DNA of 64,000 nucleotides from Collybiopsis luxurians FD-317 M1. Taxonomy: Eukaryota > Basidiomycota > Agaricomycetes > Agaricales > Omphalotaceae. The translations under genes and the position numbers were made by a program. The stretch covers positions 744,001-808,000 of the forward strand of contig KN834750.1 of assembly GCA_000827265.1 (NCBI GenBank), given 5' to 3'. The notes below the pieces were generated by a model. The model saw only the letters and a list, made by a program, of their open reading frames with translations. It was not told the origin of the DNA and ran no database searches. Of this stretch, positions 46,403 to 58,648 are shown one piece after another; the stretch's first letter is position 1; each line of letters starts with the position of its first letter.

Positions 46403-49400
46403 ATGACCGCTCGCCCAAGGCATACTCGCCCAAATTCTGCCGTCTACCTTGGTACCGACTTGGCTTTTTCCCCTCCAACTATCCCCGATCTTCCAGAACC
46501 TCCAAGTCCAGTCAGTTCCACTGGCTCAGGTTTACCCTCTCCACCAGCAACAAACTCTACCGGAAGTGGCAGTACAGGTGATCCTGCTAGTATTGCCATT
46601 CGGAACTCAACTGCGAGCATGTTGAATGCCTCAAACATCAAAGCCTTTCATGCTGCTTTTGTCCAACAACATCCCCAAGATGATGACGATGATGACGACG
46701 ATGACAATTTCCATGCAAACGAAAACGATCAAGACGATACAGCCAGGCTCATCCGTCGCCACTCCCTCAAATCCCTCCCTCCCAACGAAAATGCTCTTGC
46801 AATCCAACGCGCAATGTCGCTCAAAGAGCGAACAAGAATGACCATCGACAAACTCTCTTCCTACTCTCGAAATACTCCTTCCCCTTCCTTCCATCCCCGT
46901 AATTCCAATTCTTCACGTCGTCTTTCTGAACAACCCCATTCTGGTTCAGAGACCGAACGTGAGCCTATAGATTCAAACTCTCGTCCTTCTACTCCAAAAA
47001 TTAATCGCACTCGTCTCATCTCCGCCCCTGCCTCCCCCGGAAACGCTCTTTTGGCCATAAAACAATCCAATTCCTCAGATTCTCCCTCTCGAAATCGTAA
47101 GCGCGCTTCCATGGCCACGTCCGATTTCGCCGAAATCGCTTCCGAAAGGAGAATACGTTCTCCCGATACTCAGACTTCTCGCAGACTTCCAGATGTCGCT
47201 CAGGCTGCTCTCGCCGCAGTCGCTTCCTCTCGAGGTCGTCTCAGTCCTGTCAATTCTGCGCGGAAGCGGCAACCACTTCCAAGAGAATTTTTCGATGCTG
47301 CCGCGTCCAGTTCAGCGTCAGGCTCTGGTTCTGCTGCTTCCGTTTCTCGAAGAGGTAGTCTATCAGGGGAGGATGCCTGGGTGAGTATTTTTGTCATAAT
47401 TGTCTATTTTGTATGCTAACAAGTTTTGCAGGAACCTACAACTCCCTATCGTACCGGATCCCGACCGCCATCTACCACCAGACACCTCCAATTATCTCCT
47501 CGCCAGCAGAAAAACCTGAACAATGCGCTTACCAATAGATATCCCCATTCGGATCCGCGACCCAACTTGGATCGACCCTCTACTCTGAGGAAAGGGCATC
47601 AGACCGGAGGGCGGTGGGTGTCCGAAGATATGTCCGTAACTTCTTCTCACCGGGACGGTGATGATGAAGAAGATTTATCCAATTCTAGGGGACGCAAGCA
47701 GACTTTCCGCGCCGGAGGTAGTGCGGACAGCGTCCTCACTGTCGGAGCAGGCGGTAGAAGTCTGGTAGGCGAGGGTCTCAAAGCTGCCGGTCTCAGAAAC
47801 GGGGGAACCCTCGGTCGAAGAACAGATATCTTTGATGAAAATACACCGTTGCGGGACAAGATTGCGCGGGATAGAGAACGGGCGCAGAGGATCGAGAGAA
47901 GCATCAGCAGAGCCAGTCAGAGTAGGATCAGCTGGGAAGATGACGGCGACCAAGATCAGCGGTTTTCCAACTCCATTCGCACTCGTGCCGGTACCGTCGT
48001 AGGGCCCCGTGCCTCTACATCCATGGCAATCCTCGACCGCGAAAGGGAGGGTGTGGGCGGTGACGGTGGTGAGCCAGAGCCTCGAACCGCACCTCCACAT
48101 CTTAGATCATACAAGAGCTCCTTCGATCTGCCACTCAGCCAGGACGCTATCTCTCGCCGGGATGAAGATAGAGCTCCGTCATCGCTCAGTCATTTTGGTA
48201 CTAGTCGGCGTGCAGAGCTCAATGTCCCCGATCGTTCGGATCATACAAAACTTCTCCATGACAGTCTTCGAATGTTTGAAAGTCACGTAGCCCGTGTGCC
48301 GTCGACATCCAGCGCGACTGCGAGCGATTTGCTGCGGAACGCTCAGACAATCGTTAGTTCAGCAGAGAAGCTCAATTTCATGACCCGCGCCGCAATGTCA
48401 AGTGCCTTGGACGCTCAGATCAACGCAGAGGTCGAGAGCAGGGCCGGAGATTTGACTGCTGATATCTGGAGACGCGTTGGGGCAGAGTATCGGGATCAGA
48501 TGAGAGTCAGCGACGAGCTAGTACGAAGTGTGACTGACTTTCTCCTGGGCGTCGGTCGTGCAGTGAAGGATATGACTGGCGGCGGGTTAGATGGCCATGG
48601 CAGGAGTGTCAGTTTGGATGAACTGAGCGGTCGGTTGACAAGAAGCAGCCTAGGCTCTGATGGAGGTAGCGCCGGAAGTGGCCGACGGAGTGCAGAGTCT
48701 AGGAAGAGCTGGGGCGATGATATTCAGAAGTTGTCCAAAAGGCCAGAGAGTGGCCTTGGCAGGAGACCTTCATCTGTGCTCAACACCCGAGACCTGAACA
48801 ATCCTCCCCAAGATCCGCCGGGTCGCTTGGCTACACTGGACTCTCAGGAAACTGTCATGGCCTTAGATCCTTCTCCGACTCCTGCTTCTAGGGCCGGTGC
48901 CCTTCTTGATCGTGCTCGTACTCTTCCTCCATTATCCATTCCCAAACCCCTCGGCCAGCTTCCTTCCGAATCTTCTACTCGGCGTCAGATGCAGACTCCA
49001 GTTTCTACCACCAACAAACGTCGTCCGACCTTTTCGGGTTCAAATACTGTCCGCGGTCCTTTCCCACTAGCGAGTCCCAATATTCCGACGACTGCTCTTA
49101 CTCCTCATACCGTATCCAACGGCGATCGTCAAGACTTTCCATCACTTCGCCCAGACTTGGGTTCAGGTCCTGGAAAATCTTCTGGCACCACATCTCGATC
49201 CACTGTTACTTTTTCTCGGTCATCCACTGTCTCTGCTCTCACGGGTCTCCAGCAACAGCAACAACTTGCTCAGCAGCAGAGACAGCGCAAACGCACTCAG
49301 TCCAACTCTAGTGTCAGTGGTCCTGAAGATGCCAATCGCGTGTCAAGAACTGCATCTGGGAGTAGTGAAGGCGAGCGGGGCGAGCGAGGCGCGACTCGCA

Positions 49401-49567
49401 CTGTTGGCAGAAAAGGGGACCGGCCGAGAATGTCTTTGGACGGGTCTTCGATTGGCGATGTTCATCCTGCCGATCGAAGTGCTGCCAACTCCATTCTCGC
49501 CTCGACAACATCTTCACGAGACCGAAGAAGGACAGTTGTGGACGTTTGGCCCCGAGGAGCGTCGTAG
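46403..49567 (+). CDS. Large disordered protein with conserved helical segment, function unknown
   Basis: ATG 46403 opens MTARPRHTRPNSAVYLG. One intron (47381-47431, 51 bp, GTGAGT...TTGCAG) joins two long exons. The protein has about 1035 residues, mostly Ser/Pro/Arg-rich and low complexity, with an Asp run (46681-46706) and a Gln run near 49250-49280. The only ordered-looking part is a helical segment from about 48240 to 48600 (HTKLLHDSLRMFESHVAR, EKLNFMTRAAMSSALDAQIN, DELVRSVTDFLLGVGRAV). I do not recognise the family. A scaffold or polarity factor would suit, but this is a guess. It is the last host gene before the transposon region. The stop is at 49565-49567. Confidence 0.85.
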
Positions 49568-50580
49568 AGGCTCTTTGTCTTTGATGCTTTTTGTGTAAGT
49601 TGATGTTTGACATGTCGAATAATTTCGTACTGACTCTTTCCTCAGCGATACTTTTTTTTTTTTTTTTACCTGTTTATTGTGCACCGGGTTTGAAGAACTC
49701 GACTGCTATTCATCTTCGACACGCACATAAGTCTTTCCTTTTGTCTTTTGGGTTTTGCGAAGGCAACCAGAATCTGTAATTTTTTCCCGCTCTCTCTCCA
49801 GTGTTTTAGTATTCTCTTCCTGCCTTATCTTACATGGTCCGCCTATTCCATGTCCTCTTTTTTGTCTATGTTATATGTATGATTTGGCTCTATGTTGATG
49901 TCGTTTCATTCGTAACCGGTGAGCACTTAGAATATTGGGAACATACCACATGTGAAAAGGTGGGCCCCTGCCTTCGCGCATGGCAAGGTCATTTCAGATG
50001 CCGTAAATGGATAAAAACAAAGAAAGCAAGTTTGCAGCCAACTTACTAGGGGGCTCAAAGTTGACTGCTGGCATACAAATGTCAAAGGTCACATCAAAGT
50101 CATGTAAGATCACACCGCGACTTTTTGCATTACAGTACCCATATACTGAATAAAAACTGAGTAGTGACGGCAAGCGGCAGAGCCTGCTACCTGTTTGGCA
50201 TGTAGACAGTAGGGAATAAATCTCTTGAGTGTTTGCTATATAGGGAGCAAATGTCCAGTAGATACATGCTCGGTATACAGGGTTAAAATGAGATAGATAT
50301 ATATCAGCACCAATTGCTGTACCATCTCCCTGCAAAGATGATGAAAAATTCATGGAGCACTCACCCCCCACTAAATTCACTGTGCCTCACACTGTTCCAT
50401 GTCCCCTTGCAAGTCTCTCCCCAAGTTCTAAAGAAACAAATACCTGTTGCATCCAAATGGAAGCTTAATCATTAGAGTTGTTCCAGCTGCTTTCCCCCAC
50501 ACTTCATTGCAATGTATCTGTGTACTTTTTTTTATGTTTAGTAGTCAAGGAGGTGGCATCAATAGAGGCAAAGTCACAGC
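49568..50580. other. Transition from gene-rich DNA to repeat region
   Basis: The first 350 bp look like the 3' UTR of the preceding gene, with a long T run at about 49652-49667. From about 49.93 kb CpG becomes scarce and no frame can be followed, as in the retrotransposon block that comes next. I recognise no domain here. Confidence 0.4.
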
Positions 50581-51261
50581 TGTTAGACCCCAACCAACTC
50601 TCACTTCTATCTTTACTTCCTTGTTACTTTTGCCCCTCTCCTTCCATGACTTTCCGGTCCATTGCTACCCACACCTCCATTCAAATTGATCTGCCATGAC
50701 AACCCAGTGATTCCTCAACATCTGCCATCCCTTACATCCCAGCTGCACAGCACTAGGCTACATGCTCTATATAGTTATGAGAACTCTGTAGTATATATAG
50801 ACCCCTTACCAGACTGGGAGGGGCATGTTGGAATTACCTTGAACTCTCATCTACTTTTTTGCTACTTTCTCCTTCTGCTTTTTTCACTCCTGTAACCTCT
50901 TTTGTATGTCTCAACACATTTAATTGTTCTGTTTAGTGTTGTTCGGACCTCCAGTGAGTCCTGATTCAATACTCTCAAACTCACATAGCTCTGAAGACAC
51001 ACCAATGTCTTCATCACTGCTTCTCTAACTAGCTCACCAATAACTATTGCCTATCAGGGTTTACTTACCCTTATTCAGTCAATTTTGCATCTAGTCCATG
51101 TGCTTATTACTTCTGAATGCAGTTGTCAAGCCTTGCAGCTATCTTCTATACACAAGTCATTGTAGAACCATGTTACTACACCCTTAAAGCAAGTCTCAAT
51201 GTAATCACATACAAGACCCTCACTATTTGAATCCTTCCAAACTCTAGTTCTGGTCCTAACA
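50581..51261 (+). repeat. Putative LTR of a plus-strand retrotransposon
   Basis: The segment runs from TGTTAGACCC to GGTCCTAACA, so its ends are near-perfect inverted repeats starting TG and ending CA. Length is 681 bp. TATA-like sequences sit at 50767 (CTATATAG) and 50791 (GTATATATAG). A gag-like ATG follows 28 bp downstream. The minus-strand LTR at 54336-55033 ends with the same ten bases, GGTCCTAACA, but its body does not look alike. An alternative start is TGTTGGAATT near 50829. Confidence 0.5.
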
Positions 51262-51288
51262 AAATTTCAACATCCACCCATCTTTGGA

Positions 51289-54200
51289 ATGTCTGGGACT
51301 ATGACTGAACCTCTGGGAGATGAGGAGGAAACACAGAACAACCCTCAAGCGCAAGTGCAACAAAAAGGGAAGTCAAGAAAGGGTAAGAGCAAGGCTGCTC
51401 CCCCACCAGGACCCAGAGTCATAACAAGATTGCAGACTAGAATGTCCACATCCTCAAATGCTTCCCAAGCCTCCCTTGACACTGACCCAGCAGAAGAGAT
51501 TTCAACTCACTCAGTCAAATCCCAGACAGGTATCATGATGTCTAGGGCATTGTTGAGAGCAAGTACCCACTCTCAATCACACACTCAGGACTCTGGCCCA
51601 TCTGTGGTCTGACACCCCTTCCTGAATCAACTGCTACTGTGCGCCCTCTGGACCCAGGTTTATGATGGGCTTCAGTTGGGGTCAAAATGAGCCCTGAGGA
51701 GTTACCAAAACCTCTGCCAGATGTTATTCTGGACAGTTGGATATTTCCAATGCAGAGACCATTACCCTCCAGCACTGAGTTCAGCCAACAGGTATTCTTG
51801 GAAGCACCTCCAATGGCCCCAGCACCTCCAACTGGTTCTTGGGTAGTGGGTTCACCTTATGGACCCCAATACAGGGCTGTGCAAATACAGGGAACCAGTA
51901 CTAGCATACAATTACAGGCTCTGGCACCAACTAGTGCCCTGAGTATCTCAGGAACATGAAGCCTAAGGGCTATATTCTCAAGAGAAGCCTGGGCATTGAA
52001 CAGTGTATTGCTGGTATCTCTGAGTGCTTCCATTTTGCCTGTACCAACCTCTGAGGCAACCCACAGGCTAGCAGACTTGCTTTGAATAGGACAGTGCTCA
52101 GCTCAGGATCTGTGGAGAGTGTTATTGGACCTAGTTGAACAACTACATCTTCTGCCAATGAGTAGTAGGTCCCTCAACAATGCTTGCTGGAACTTCCTGC
52201 AGCTCTTTTCAAAACCCATTTGTGAACTTCCACAGAGGACACAAGGAGCATTGGAAAATTTCTCCTTGTATCAAGACCTACTATGGATGTATTATATCCT
52301 AATGCATCTAGAGGCCTATTTCTCATCCAAAACTATACTCAGCAAATACCAGCATTGGTTCTTGAAGCATTGTCTGACTATCCCTTTACAGATGAGGAGA
52401 TTGCTGCTGATAGACCAATAAGTCAGGAATTGTTGGAATGCATATAGCTAGCCTCCAGTTATTGACTAGTTCAGGTGTCCCCTCATGAAATGCTAGTTAT
52501 TAGTAACACTTTTGCTACAGGGTTCCAAATACAATGAGCAAAAAGAGTCACTTGGGACCATATGATATGGACTACAGGTTTTGCTGTTCAAGAGAGTATG
52601 GGGGAACTCATTCCAGCTAATCAGGTCATTGAAAGAGACTTCCAATTGCTACATATAATTCCAGAACAGAGGGGAGGGTATGTAGTACATGATGGCAGTT
52701 GCATTTTTCAACTCACCCCAGTACAGAGCCCTGAGCAGAGACTGAACATCCAGGAGGGAGTAGTGGTTTCAGAAATGAACACCTGAATATACACCACTCT
52801 GGCAGAAATGGATGATCTGCTCATGCATGAAACCATCCCTCAGAATGACCTTCAAATGGCTCAGGATTTGTTCTGGTAGTTGGAATGAAACACCCCCAGC
52901 ACCTTTTTGGTACAAGATACAAGGCCAATATCAGGACTACAGGAATAATGGGAGGCTCTGATAGGGCCCCCATTACATTCCTGACCAGTGACTGTCTCAA
53001 GCCTCACTACATCTCAGCCAAAATTGACATTGGCAGTTGCTTGAACTGTTCTGTATAATGCCTCCCATACTAGTCCTGGGGGTTCTGTACATCAGAGCAA
53101 TGCAGATTCTCTGTATACCAATGGATCAGCAGAAAATACTACTGCTGTAGGCCAGGATATATTCACCAAATAGGTGGACAAAAATTACAGCTGAGACCTA
53201 TTTGCAGGCAATTGGGACATGTACCTGTATGATAATATGAGAATGCAGTCAGAGCCTGATAGGTCTTGAAACTTTTGGCCTAGAGAAGCAGGGAGAGATG
53301 TTTGACCTAGCTTTCATGGTCAGGACACCCCACCTCATATGGCATCTCACAGAGACATTGGAGGTCTGGAATGGCATGCACAGTCTATGGTTAATAATGA
53401 TCAGAGGCTTGGTAGGCCATTTGCATCTAGATATTTGGACTTGGGAGTCTACAAAACAAATGACAACTTCTAGCATGAACCACATCAACTAGATGATTGG
53501 TCTCTAGGTCACTCCATCATGTATGGAGCTCTGACAGGACACCCAAACCCTAATCCATAGGCTTCGGGGTCAGCAGACCATATAGTAGCACCACTGCTTA
53601 CAAACTTACCAACACTTGATTCAGAGCGAAGGCAAATCAATTTGAATTCAATGGCTCAAATATCACCTGCGACTAACCCTCTAAATGGCATAAACTGGTC
53701 CAACTGGGGTGACAGGAGTAAAATCCAACCCCAGCTGAACCTCACCAATATCCATCTATGGGAATGGAGGGATACACTCCAATGAATTAATTATTGCAGT
53801 CAGTTATGGTACAGAACCCCTACATCAGGAAAAAGCCCTACAGTCCAGGCTACTCAGGCTGGCCAGGGGACACTCCCTAAATCCTAGGCAACCTTGGGCT
53901 CTCTGAGCATTCTGAGAGCATCTCAAAGCCATTTCAACTGGCCTCAGAGGTCCCAGGGAGCCCAGGTCACTCCAGAGATCCTCAGGAATCTTGAGGCTCC
54001 CTAGGATTTGGGAGATGTCTCTAGGCAGCCTGGGCTTCAGGTCATTTTTCCTGATGTATAGGCCTAGCTACCAGTCAACACTCATTCAGCCACCAGCATC
54101 ACCTGTGATAGTGGTACTGCCTGCTCCACTGCAACTCCAGTAGCAGGTGGCCTGAATAATTCCAATTTGCCCAGAGGAGGAGGATATGTCACAGTGCAAC

Positions 54201-54335
54201 CTCCAAGTAGTGGGGGTAGAGGCAGAATTTCTTTCAGAGGAGGATTTGGAGCTGGAGGTGAACCACCTGATGATCCTTATGGAGATAGAGGTGGAGAATG
54301 ATGTTCAGACTCAGGGTCATCACAAGGAAGCAATT
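51289..54335 (+). pseudogene. Decayed gag-like coding region of a plus-strand retroelement
   Basis: ATG 51289 opens about 107 codons (GDEEETQNNPQAQVQQKGKS; PGPRVITRLQTRMSTSSNAS), basic and low complexity like a Gag N-terminus. The reading then breaks repeatedly. Near 54150-54300 a Gly/Arg-rich stretch (GGRGRISFRGGFGAGGE, PPDDPYGDRGGE) resembles a Gag C-terminus. No zinc knuckle, protease or polymerase was found on this strand. The region is cut off at 54336 by the LTR of the minus-strand element, and holds a MITE at 53823-54056. The retroelement reading rests on the flanking LTR and composition, so it is tentative. Confidence 0.45.
53823..54056. mobile_element. MITE-like element, copy 1 (Tc1/mariner-type ends)
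   Basis: The ends are perfect inverted repeats (CATCAGGAAAAA ... TTTTTCCTGATG) flanked on both sides by TA, the target duplication of Tc1/mariner elements. The inner parts are also loosely complementary (AAATCCTAGG near 53874 against CCTAGGATTT near 54000), so the unit could fold into one long hairpin. There is no coding capacity. The core between TCAGG and CCTGA is 230 bp, the same as copy 2. Confidence 0.8.
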
Positions 54336-55033
54336 TGTTAGGACCTTTTACTACCTTTGTTGTTAGAGGCTTGTAGTAGGTTCAAAGAATAGAAAGTAAT
54401 TTATTATACCACAGCTGAGACAGAATACATGATGGGGAGTCACTATGTATGACAGGTGAATGAGTCCTGTACAGTTTGGGTATTGGATGTAGAGGAATGA
54501 TCCTCAAGTGTCGAATAATAAATCTAGTAGCTCAGTGCAACTAGAAATTGTATATTGAAAGTACTCATTAAGATGGTATTAACAAGGGTTGACTTGGAAG
54601 GTTCATGACTCGGAGTCTGTTTACCCTACGAGACAGAATATTCAAAAGGCTATGGCAGTCAAATAGTCTTGTTGATCAGTTCAACAAGTGAGAGGTAGAT
54701 AAGCCAGTGACTCAGTGTCAATGGGGTTTGCTTGACTTAGTGTTAAGCAGAATAATATTAGAAACTAGTGAACAAGAGAATAGAAACAACACAGGTCAAG
54801 ATAGTTCAGGTAATAACAGCATTATTGTGAGAGATGTAGGTACGAGGCCTTTATACTCTGCAGGAAGATATGTGGTCTTGTGAATAGGAATTTAAAATGG
54901 GCAACTGGTTAGTTTGTCTCAAGAAATGCATGTTGGATTTGGAGAGTTCTAGATTGAATGGTAGAACTATTATCGAGTCATGTGGTGAGTGTACTGGTTG
55001 GAAAGAGTGGAAAAAATAGTGTAGGGCATAACA
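54336..55033 (-). repeat. 3' LTR of the minus-strand Gypsy chromovirus
   Basis: Read on the minus strand, the segment starts TGTTATGCCC and ends GGTCCTAACA (TGTTA/TAACA ends), 698 bp. Just outside its start is a purine run, TTAGGGGGGGTAA (55034-55046), which fits the polypurine tract that primes plus-strand synthesis next to a 3' LTR. A TATA-like box, GAGTATAAAGGCC, lies at 54845-54857, about 180 bp into the LTR. The matching 5' LTR would lie beyond the window, so identity between LTRs cannot be tested here. Confidence 0.7.
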
Positions 55034-55229
55034 TTACCCCCCCTAAGGTCCTTGAGCCCTCAAAAGGATGTGTCACTTTTGATGTGATACAGTGTTGTGA
55101 CTGTTGCACCGTCAGATTGAGTTTCGATATGCCGGATGCCAAATTTCAATTGAAAACTCTAAATCTGAAGCCCTTATAAAGCTGACACTCTGGGTTTTTG
55201 AGTCAATTTCCTCTCTCCCTCTTACCACT

Positions 55230-57167
55230 ATGTTGTCCTCTCAAGTGTTTTCTGACCAACCTATTGCATCATCAAGTGCTTCAGGAGGGTCAAAACCCTG
55301 ACTGATTATCAAACCCCCTCAACCTGCTCAATCTTCTATCATTGTTCCCCTTTCTGATGCCCTGGCTTCTGTTCCTCTGAAGGCTAAGAAGATGTGGCAT
55401 ACAGTTTTCAAGTGTAGTGCCCTCCTTCAGTATCCCACAGTCCCAGTCTCTCCAGATGTTTCTTCACCCCTTCCCGCCAATGTTCAATCCATTTTTGACA
55501 ATGCATATTTCGCCAACTCAAGTCCCGAGGTATTGGAACAGGTGCCTGCTGACAAATGGAGGAGGATTTTTGGCCAGTACCTAGCCTGCAAGTATTGCAC
55601 CTCACATGGACTTCATTTGAGTTGTTCTCTTTGCTTAAATTCACTTTTCTGTTCCACCTGCAAGAGCAACTATGCTACAAGCAAGAAGTTCTGCTCTTTT
55701 AAGAGTGTTTTCTGCCTGCTTCAGTTCCATATACTTGCCAAACTCCCTCTTGTCATTGCATATCGTTATGCTTCGAGTCATGGGTTCTTTGCTATCTGGG
55801 ATGAGGAATGGACCGCCATAATAACTGGCTTGCAGACCCTCCCTTACTATCAGGATCATCTGGAGAAGTTAGGGTTAGTATTGGAGAAGCCAAGGTCCCA
55901 AGGGGTGAAGCAGAAAGCTGGTAAGTCCAACTTGCCTGAGTCTGTTATCAATGCTTATAAATTTTTTCTGTCATTAGTTCTTTCATCAGAGACTTTCTAA
56001 AAAAGTCAATTTCATCAGGAAAGGAGATTGGGTCTGGGAAACCTGGGATGTGAATGAGTGGTCCAAGTTCTGTCACACAAGGGGAAGGAGGTGGTTTGTG
56101 GCGCTGTAGATGATGATGTCAAAATGGAAGTTCCAGAAGAGCTAGATGGGATGAATTTGGATTACCCAGAAGAAATCCCACCTCCCCCTACTCCTGTTCC
56201 TACAGCACCTGCTCCTGTTTGGAAAGCCGTCGATACCCAATCCTATAGTGAGGTCTCCAGTTTGAAGATGTGGTTTTTTGAACCTCTTGTCAAGCAAGTC
56301 CCTTCTGATGGCTCTTTCCCAACTCGGGACAAAAGTAAGTCTTGGTTTTAACTTTTTTGTATGTCCATTCTAATTGGCCTTTTTAGTGATACAAACTGCT
56401 GTCGAATGCATAGTTATGAGGATGGCATCATTGTTTGCTGGTCCCAGGAAGAAGATGCTCAAGCAGGATTTGTGGGCTCTGGTGGATGGAATGATTCAGG
56501 GGGTATTCACAGGTCTCGAAGAGCAATTGGTGCATAATCCCATACTTTTGTAGATTTATTGAGTCATTAACCATTCTTTCATGTTCCTTTTTTAGCAGCA
56601 CTCCCCTTCCAAACCACCTGCTTCATTCTTAAGTGAGTCCCTGCTTCAATTTGTCAAGTCACTATCCATTGTCAATATGACCTCTGCAAACATCATCAAT
56701 TTCTAACAGGACAAGCACCTCCAAGTGTATCGGGAGTATCAGGCTTTGACCCAATTGGCAGAGTGTTCCAAGGCAGAGAACCTTCATTTGCAGAAACAAA
56801 TGGCCTTGTGTGATGTGCAGTTGAAGGATAAGGATGAAGAGTTGATTCAACTCAAATCCTTTGTTCGGCATTTCATGGGCAACATTCAGTTGACAGTAAG
56901 TTTCTTTCTTCTCTTTTAACTGGTTTAGTGTCTTGATAGGATATCTCACAGGAGGTTCAACAATTAAGGGGAGCAATGGAAGCTCAGGAGAGTGAGATAG
57001 AGGAATTGAAGAAGAAGTTGGCTGCAAGTGAGGAGGCCTGCTGAGTCGCAGCAGAAGAGTTGAAGTCGCAAGATGAAGAACTTGCCCAACTTCGACAGCT
57101 TTTTAAGTCAGTCCAAGGGCAGTTTACTGCTGCCTCACCCACAAAGCCTTCTTCTAGCAGTTCCTAG
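55230..57167 (+). pseudogene. Antisense cargo gene 1: Cys-rich cluster plus coiled coil
   Basis: The plus-strand frame starts at ATG 55230 (MLSSQVFSDQPIASSSASGG) with one early TGA. It continues through PADKWRRIFGQYLACKYC and a tight Cys cluster (CKYC, then C-x2-C, C-x2-C ending CSTCK), then FAIWDEEWTAIITGLQ. After intron-like sites it goes on to an acidic, Pro-rich part (VPEELDGMNLDYPEEIPPPP). A coiled coil follows at 56710-57050 (YREYQALTQLAECSKAEN; EVQQLRGAMEAQESEIEELK), and the frame ends near 57167. GT-AG introns such as the one after GNIQLT (GTAAGT...CACAG) keep the coiled coil in frame, so this was a spliced gene. It lies antisense to pol inside the chromovirus. The Cys cluster may bind zinc. 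Family not recognised. Confidence 0.6.
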
Positions 57168-57467
57168 GACTTTTTAACTTGTGGGTTTCTTATGCCTAGA
57201 TAGATTCTTAGCCTGAATTAATTGTACTTTCTTTCCAAATTAATTCTTGTTCTCTTTTTGGGTTCCTCCTTTGTATGAATAAGAACTTGCCCCAGATTTG
57301 AAATAAGAAATTTCTTGAGAATTGAAGTATTCAAAAATTTCCATGAGGCATATGCATGTGAATGCATGTTTCATTCCTTATTAGGTTCATATTGGGCATC
57401 CTTGCCTCAATAAAAGGACACTTTTTGAGACTATTTTTCTATCCTCATTTTTCTATCCTCTCTTGTC

Positions 57468-58648
57468 ATGGCTTCTCCTTCTCTCTTTGACTCTGCTTCA
57501 TTCTTAGATCATCTCGCTGATGCTGCTGAGAGTATTTCTCAAGTTGTATCTGATCAGGACATCCTTGTGAACCAAGCTCATTGTGAGTTTGGGCAACTGC
57601 AGAGGGTTGTCAAGGGTCAATCCAATAAGATCCACAAGTTGCGAGAACTCTTGAGTTGAACCATGCAGGAATTTGATGATAAGATGCTTGAGTCATCTGT
57701 ATGTCTTTCCAACTTGTTGTAAGGTTTCCATGGCTTACTGATCCTTCCTAGTGAGACACCCAGGAAGCCAGATATCTTTATGAAACTGCTGAAGTGACCA
57801 TTAAGGAGCAGGATTGGGTTATTAAGGAGTTGCGAGACTCTCTTGTTGAGTCCCACAACCTCCAACTGGCTGCTGAAGCTTTGGCCCAGGGGCGTGGAGT
57901 TGAATTATCTCAATTTCACGGCATTTACAAGGAGCTTCATTGTCTCTTGAATATTGGAGATCTGCCCTTAGAACCAGTGACTACTAGCACTGTTGCCCCT
58001 ATGGACATATGGGGTGGTCCTTCATCTGAATCCTTTCCTTTTGAGATGAAGAGTGACTCCACTCTATCAGGAAAAGTACCTTTTTTCCAGAGAGCCAGGG
58101 CCAGCCTAGGAACATCCTCCCAATCCTAAGTAACCTCAGGTATCCTGAAAATCCCTGGGGCAGCCTGGGATCCCTGGAGCCACTGAGGTCAGCTCAGGCT
58201 GCACTCAGGCTTCACAGAATCCCTAAGGTTTTCTAGGATTGGGGGGGTGTCTCTAGGCTGGCCCTGGCCCTCTGGGCAATAGGGCATTTTTCCTGATGTC
58301 CTAATTCCCTATCCAATTTCATTCCTTCTCTCAATACCACTTTCCTTCCCAGTACTCTCATTGAGACTCGCAATACATCTCCTGTAGTGATCTTTTTATC
58401 TGGTCACCCTAATGCCTACTTTATTCGCACTGGGAAGGATCCTTTGACCTATTCATTGGTCAAGAAGAATAAGATGAATTGGCAGATTCCAGCCTCCATA
58501 TGGCTCTGACCTTGCAGGATATATGGGAGCAGATAGAAATTGAATGTGTTGAGGATTTATATGCCCAAGAACTGGAGAAAGTATTTGGAATCCCTTTCGA
58601 CATTCAAGCTGAACATGACAAATTAAGCAAGTCATCCTTTGACTAGTC
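57468..58648 (+). pseudogene. Antisense cargo gene 2: coiled-coil protein, split by a MITE
   Basis: ATG 57468 opens MASPSLFDSASFLDHLADAA and a helical, Gln/Glu-rich stretch up to NKIHKLRELLS, then a TGA where an Arg codon would fit. After an intron-like gap the frame resumes as TIKEQDWVIKELRDSLVESH and YKELHCLLNIGDLPLEPVTT. At about 58066 the 230-bp MITE copy 2 interrupts it. Sequence beyond the MITE remains protein-like but broken and ends near 58648. A polyadenylation-type AATAAA lies at about 58748. Like cargo gene 1 it is antisense to the element's pol. Function unknown. Confidence 0.5.
58065..58298. mobile_element. MITE-like element, copy 2
   Basis: Inverted ends TATCAGGAAAA ... TTTTTCCTGATG frame a 230-bp core from TCAGG (58067) to CCTGA (58296), exactly the core length of copy 1. 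Inner segments are again complementary (CCAGGGCCAGCCTAGG near 58095 against TAGGCTGGCCCTGG near 58253). The TA duplication is clear only on the left, so one end has mutated. It sits inside the coding frame of cargo gene 2. Confidence 0.78.

Noticed and set aside
49591..50049. Small hydrophobic plus-strand frames after the disordered protein
   Set aside because: They lie in the probable 3' UTR with a long T run and show no family features.
53823..54056. Hairpin as a microRNA precursor
   Set aside because: TA duplication and a second copy of equal length elsewhere fit a MITE better.
51289..54335. A host gene with many exons on the plus strand
   Set aside because: Strong CpG depletion, frequent stops without splice-site support and a flanking LTR point to a decayed retroelement.
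54336..55033. Solo LTR
   Set aside because: Bases on the two sides do not form a target duplication, and a polypurine tract on the right joins it to the minus-strand element, so it is read as that element's 3' LTR.
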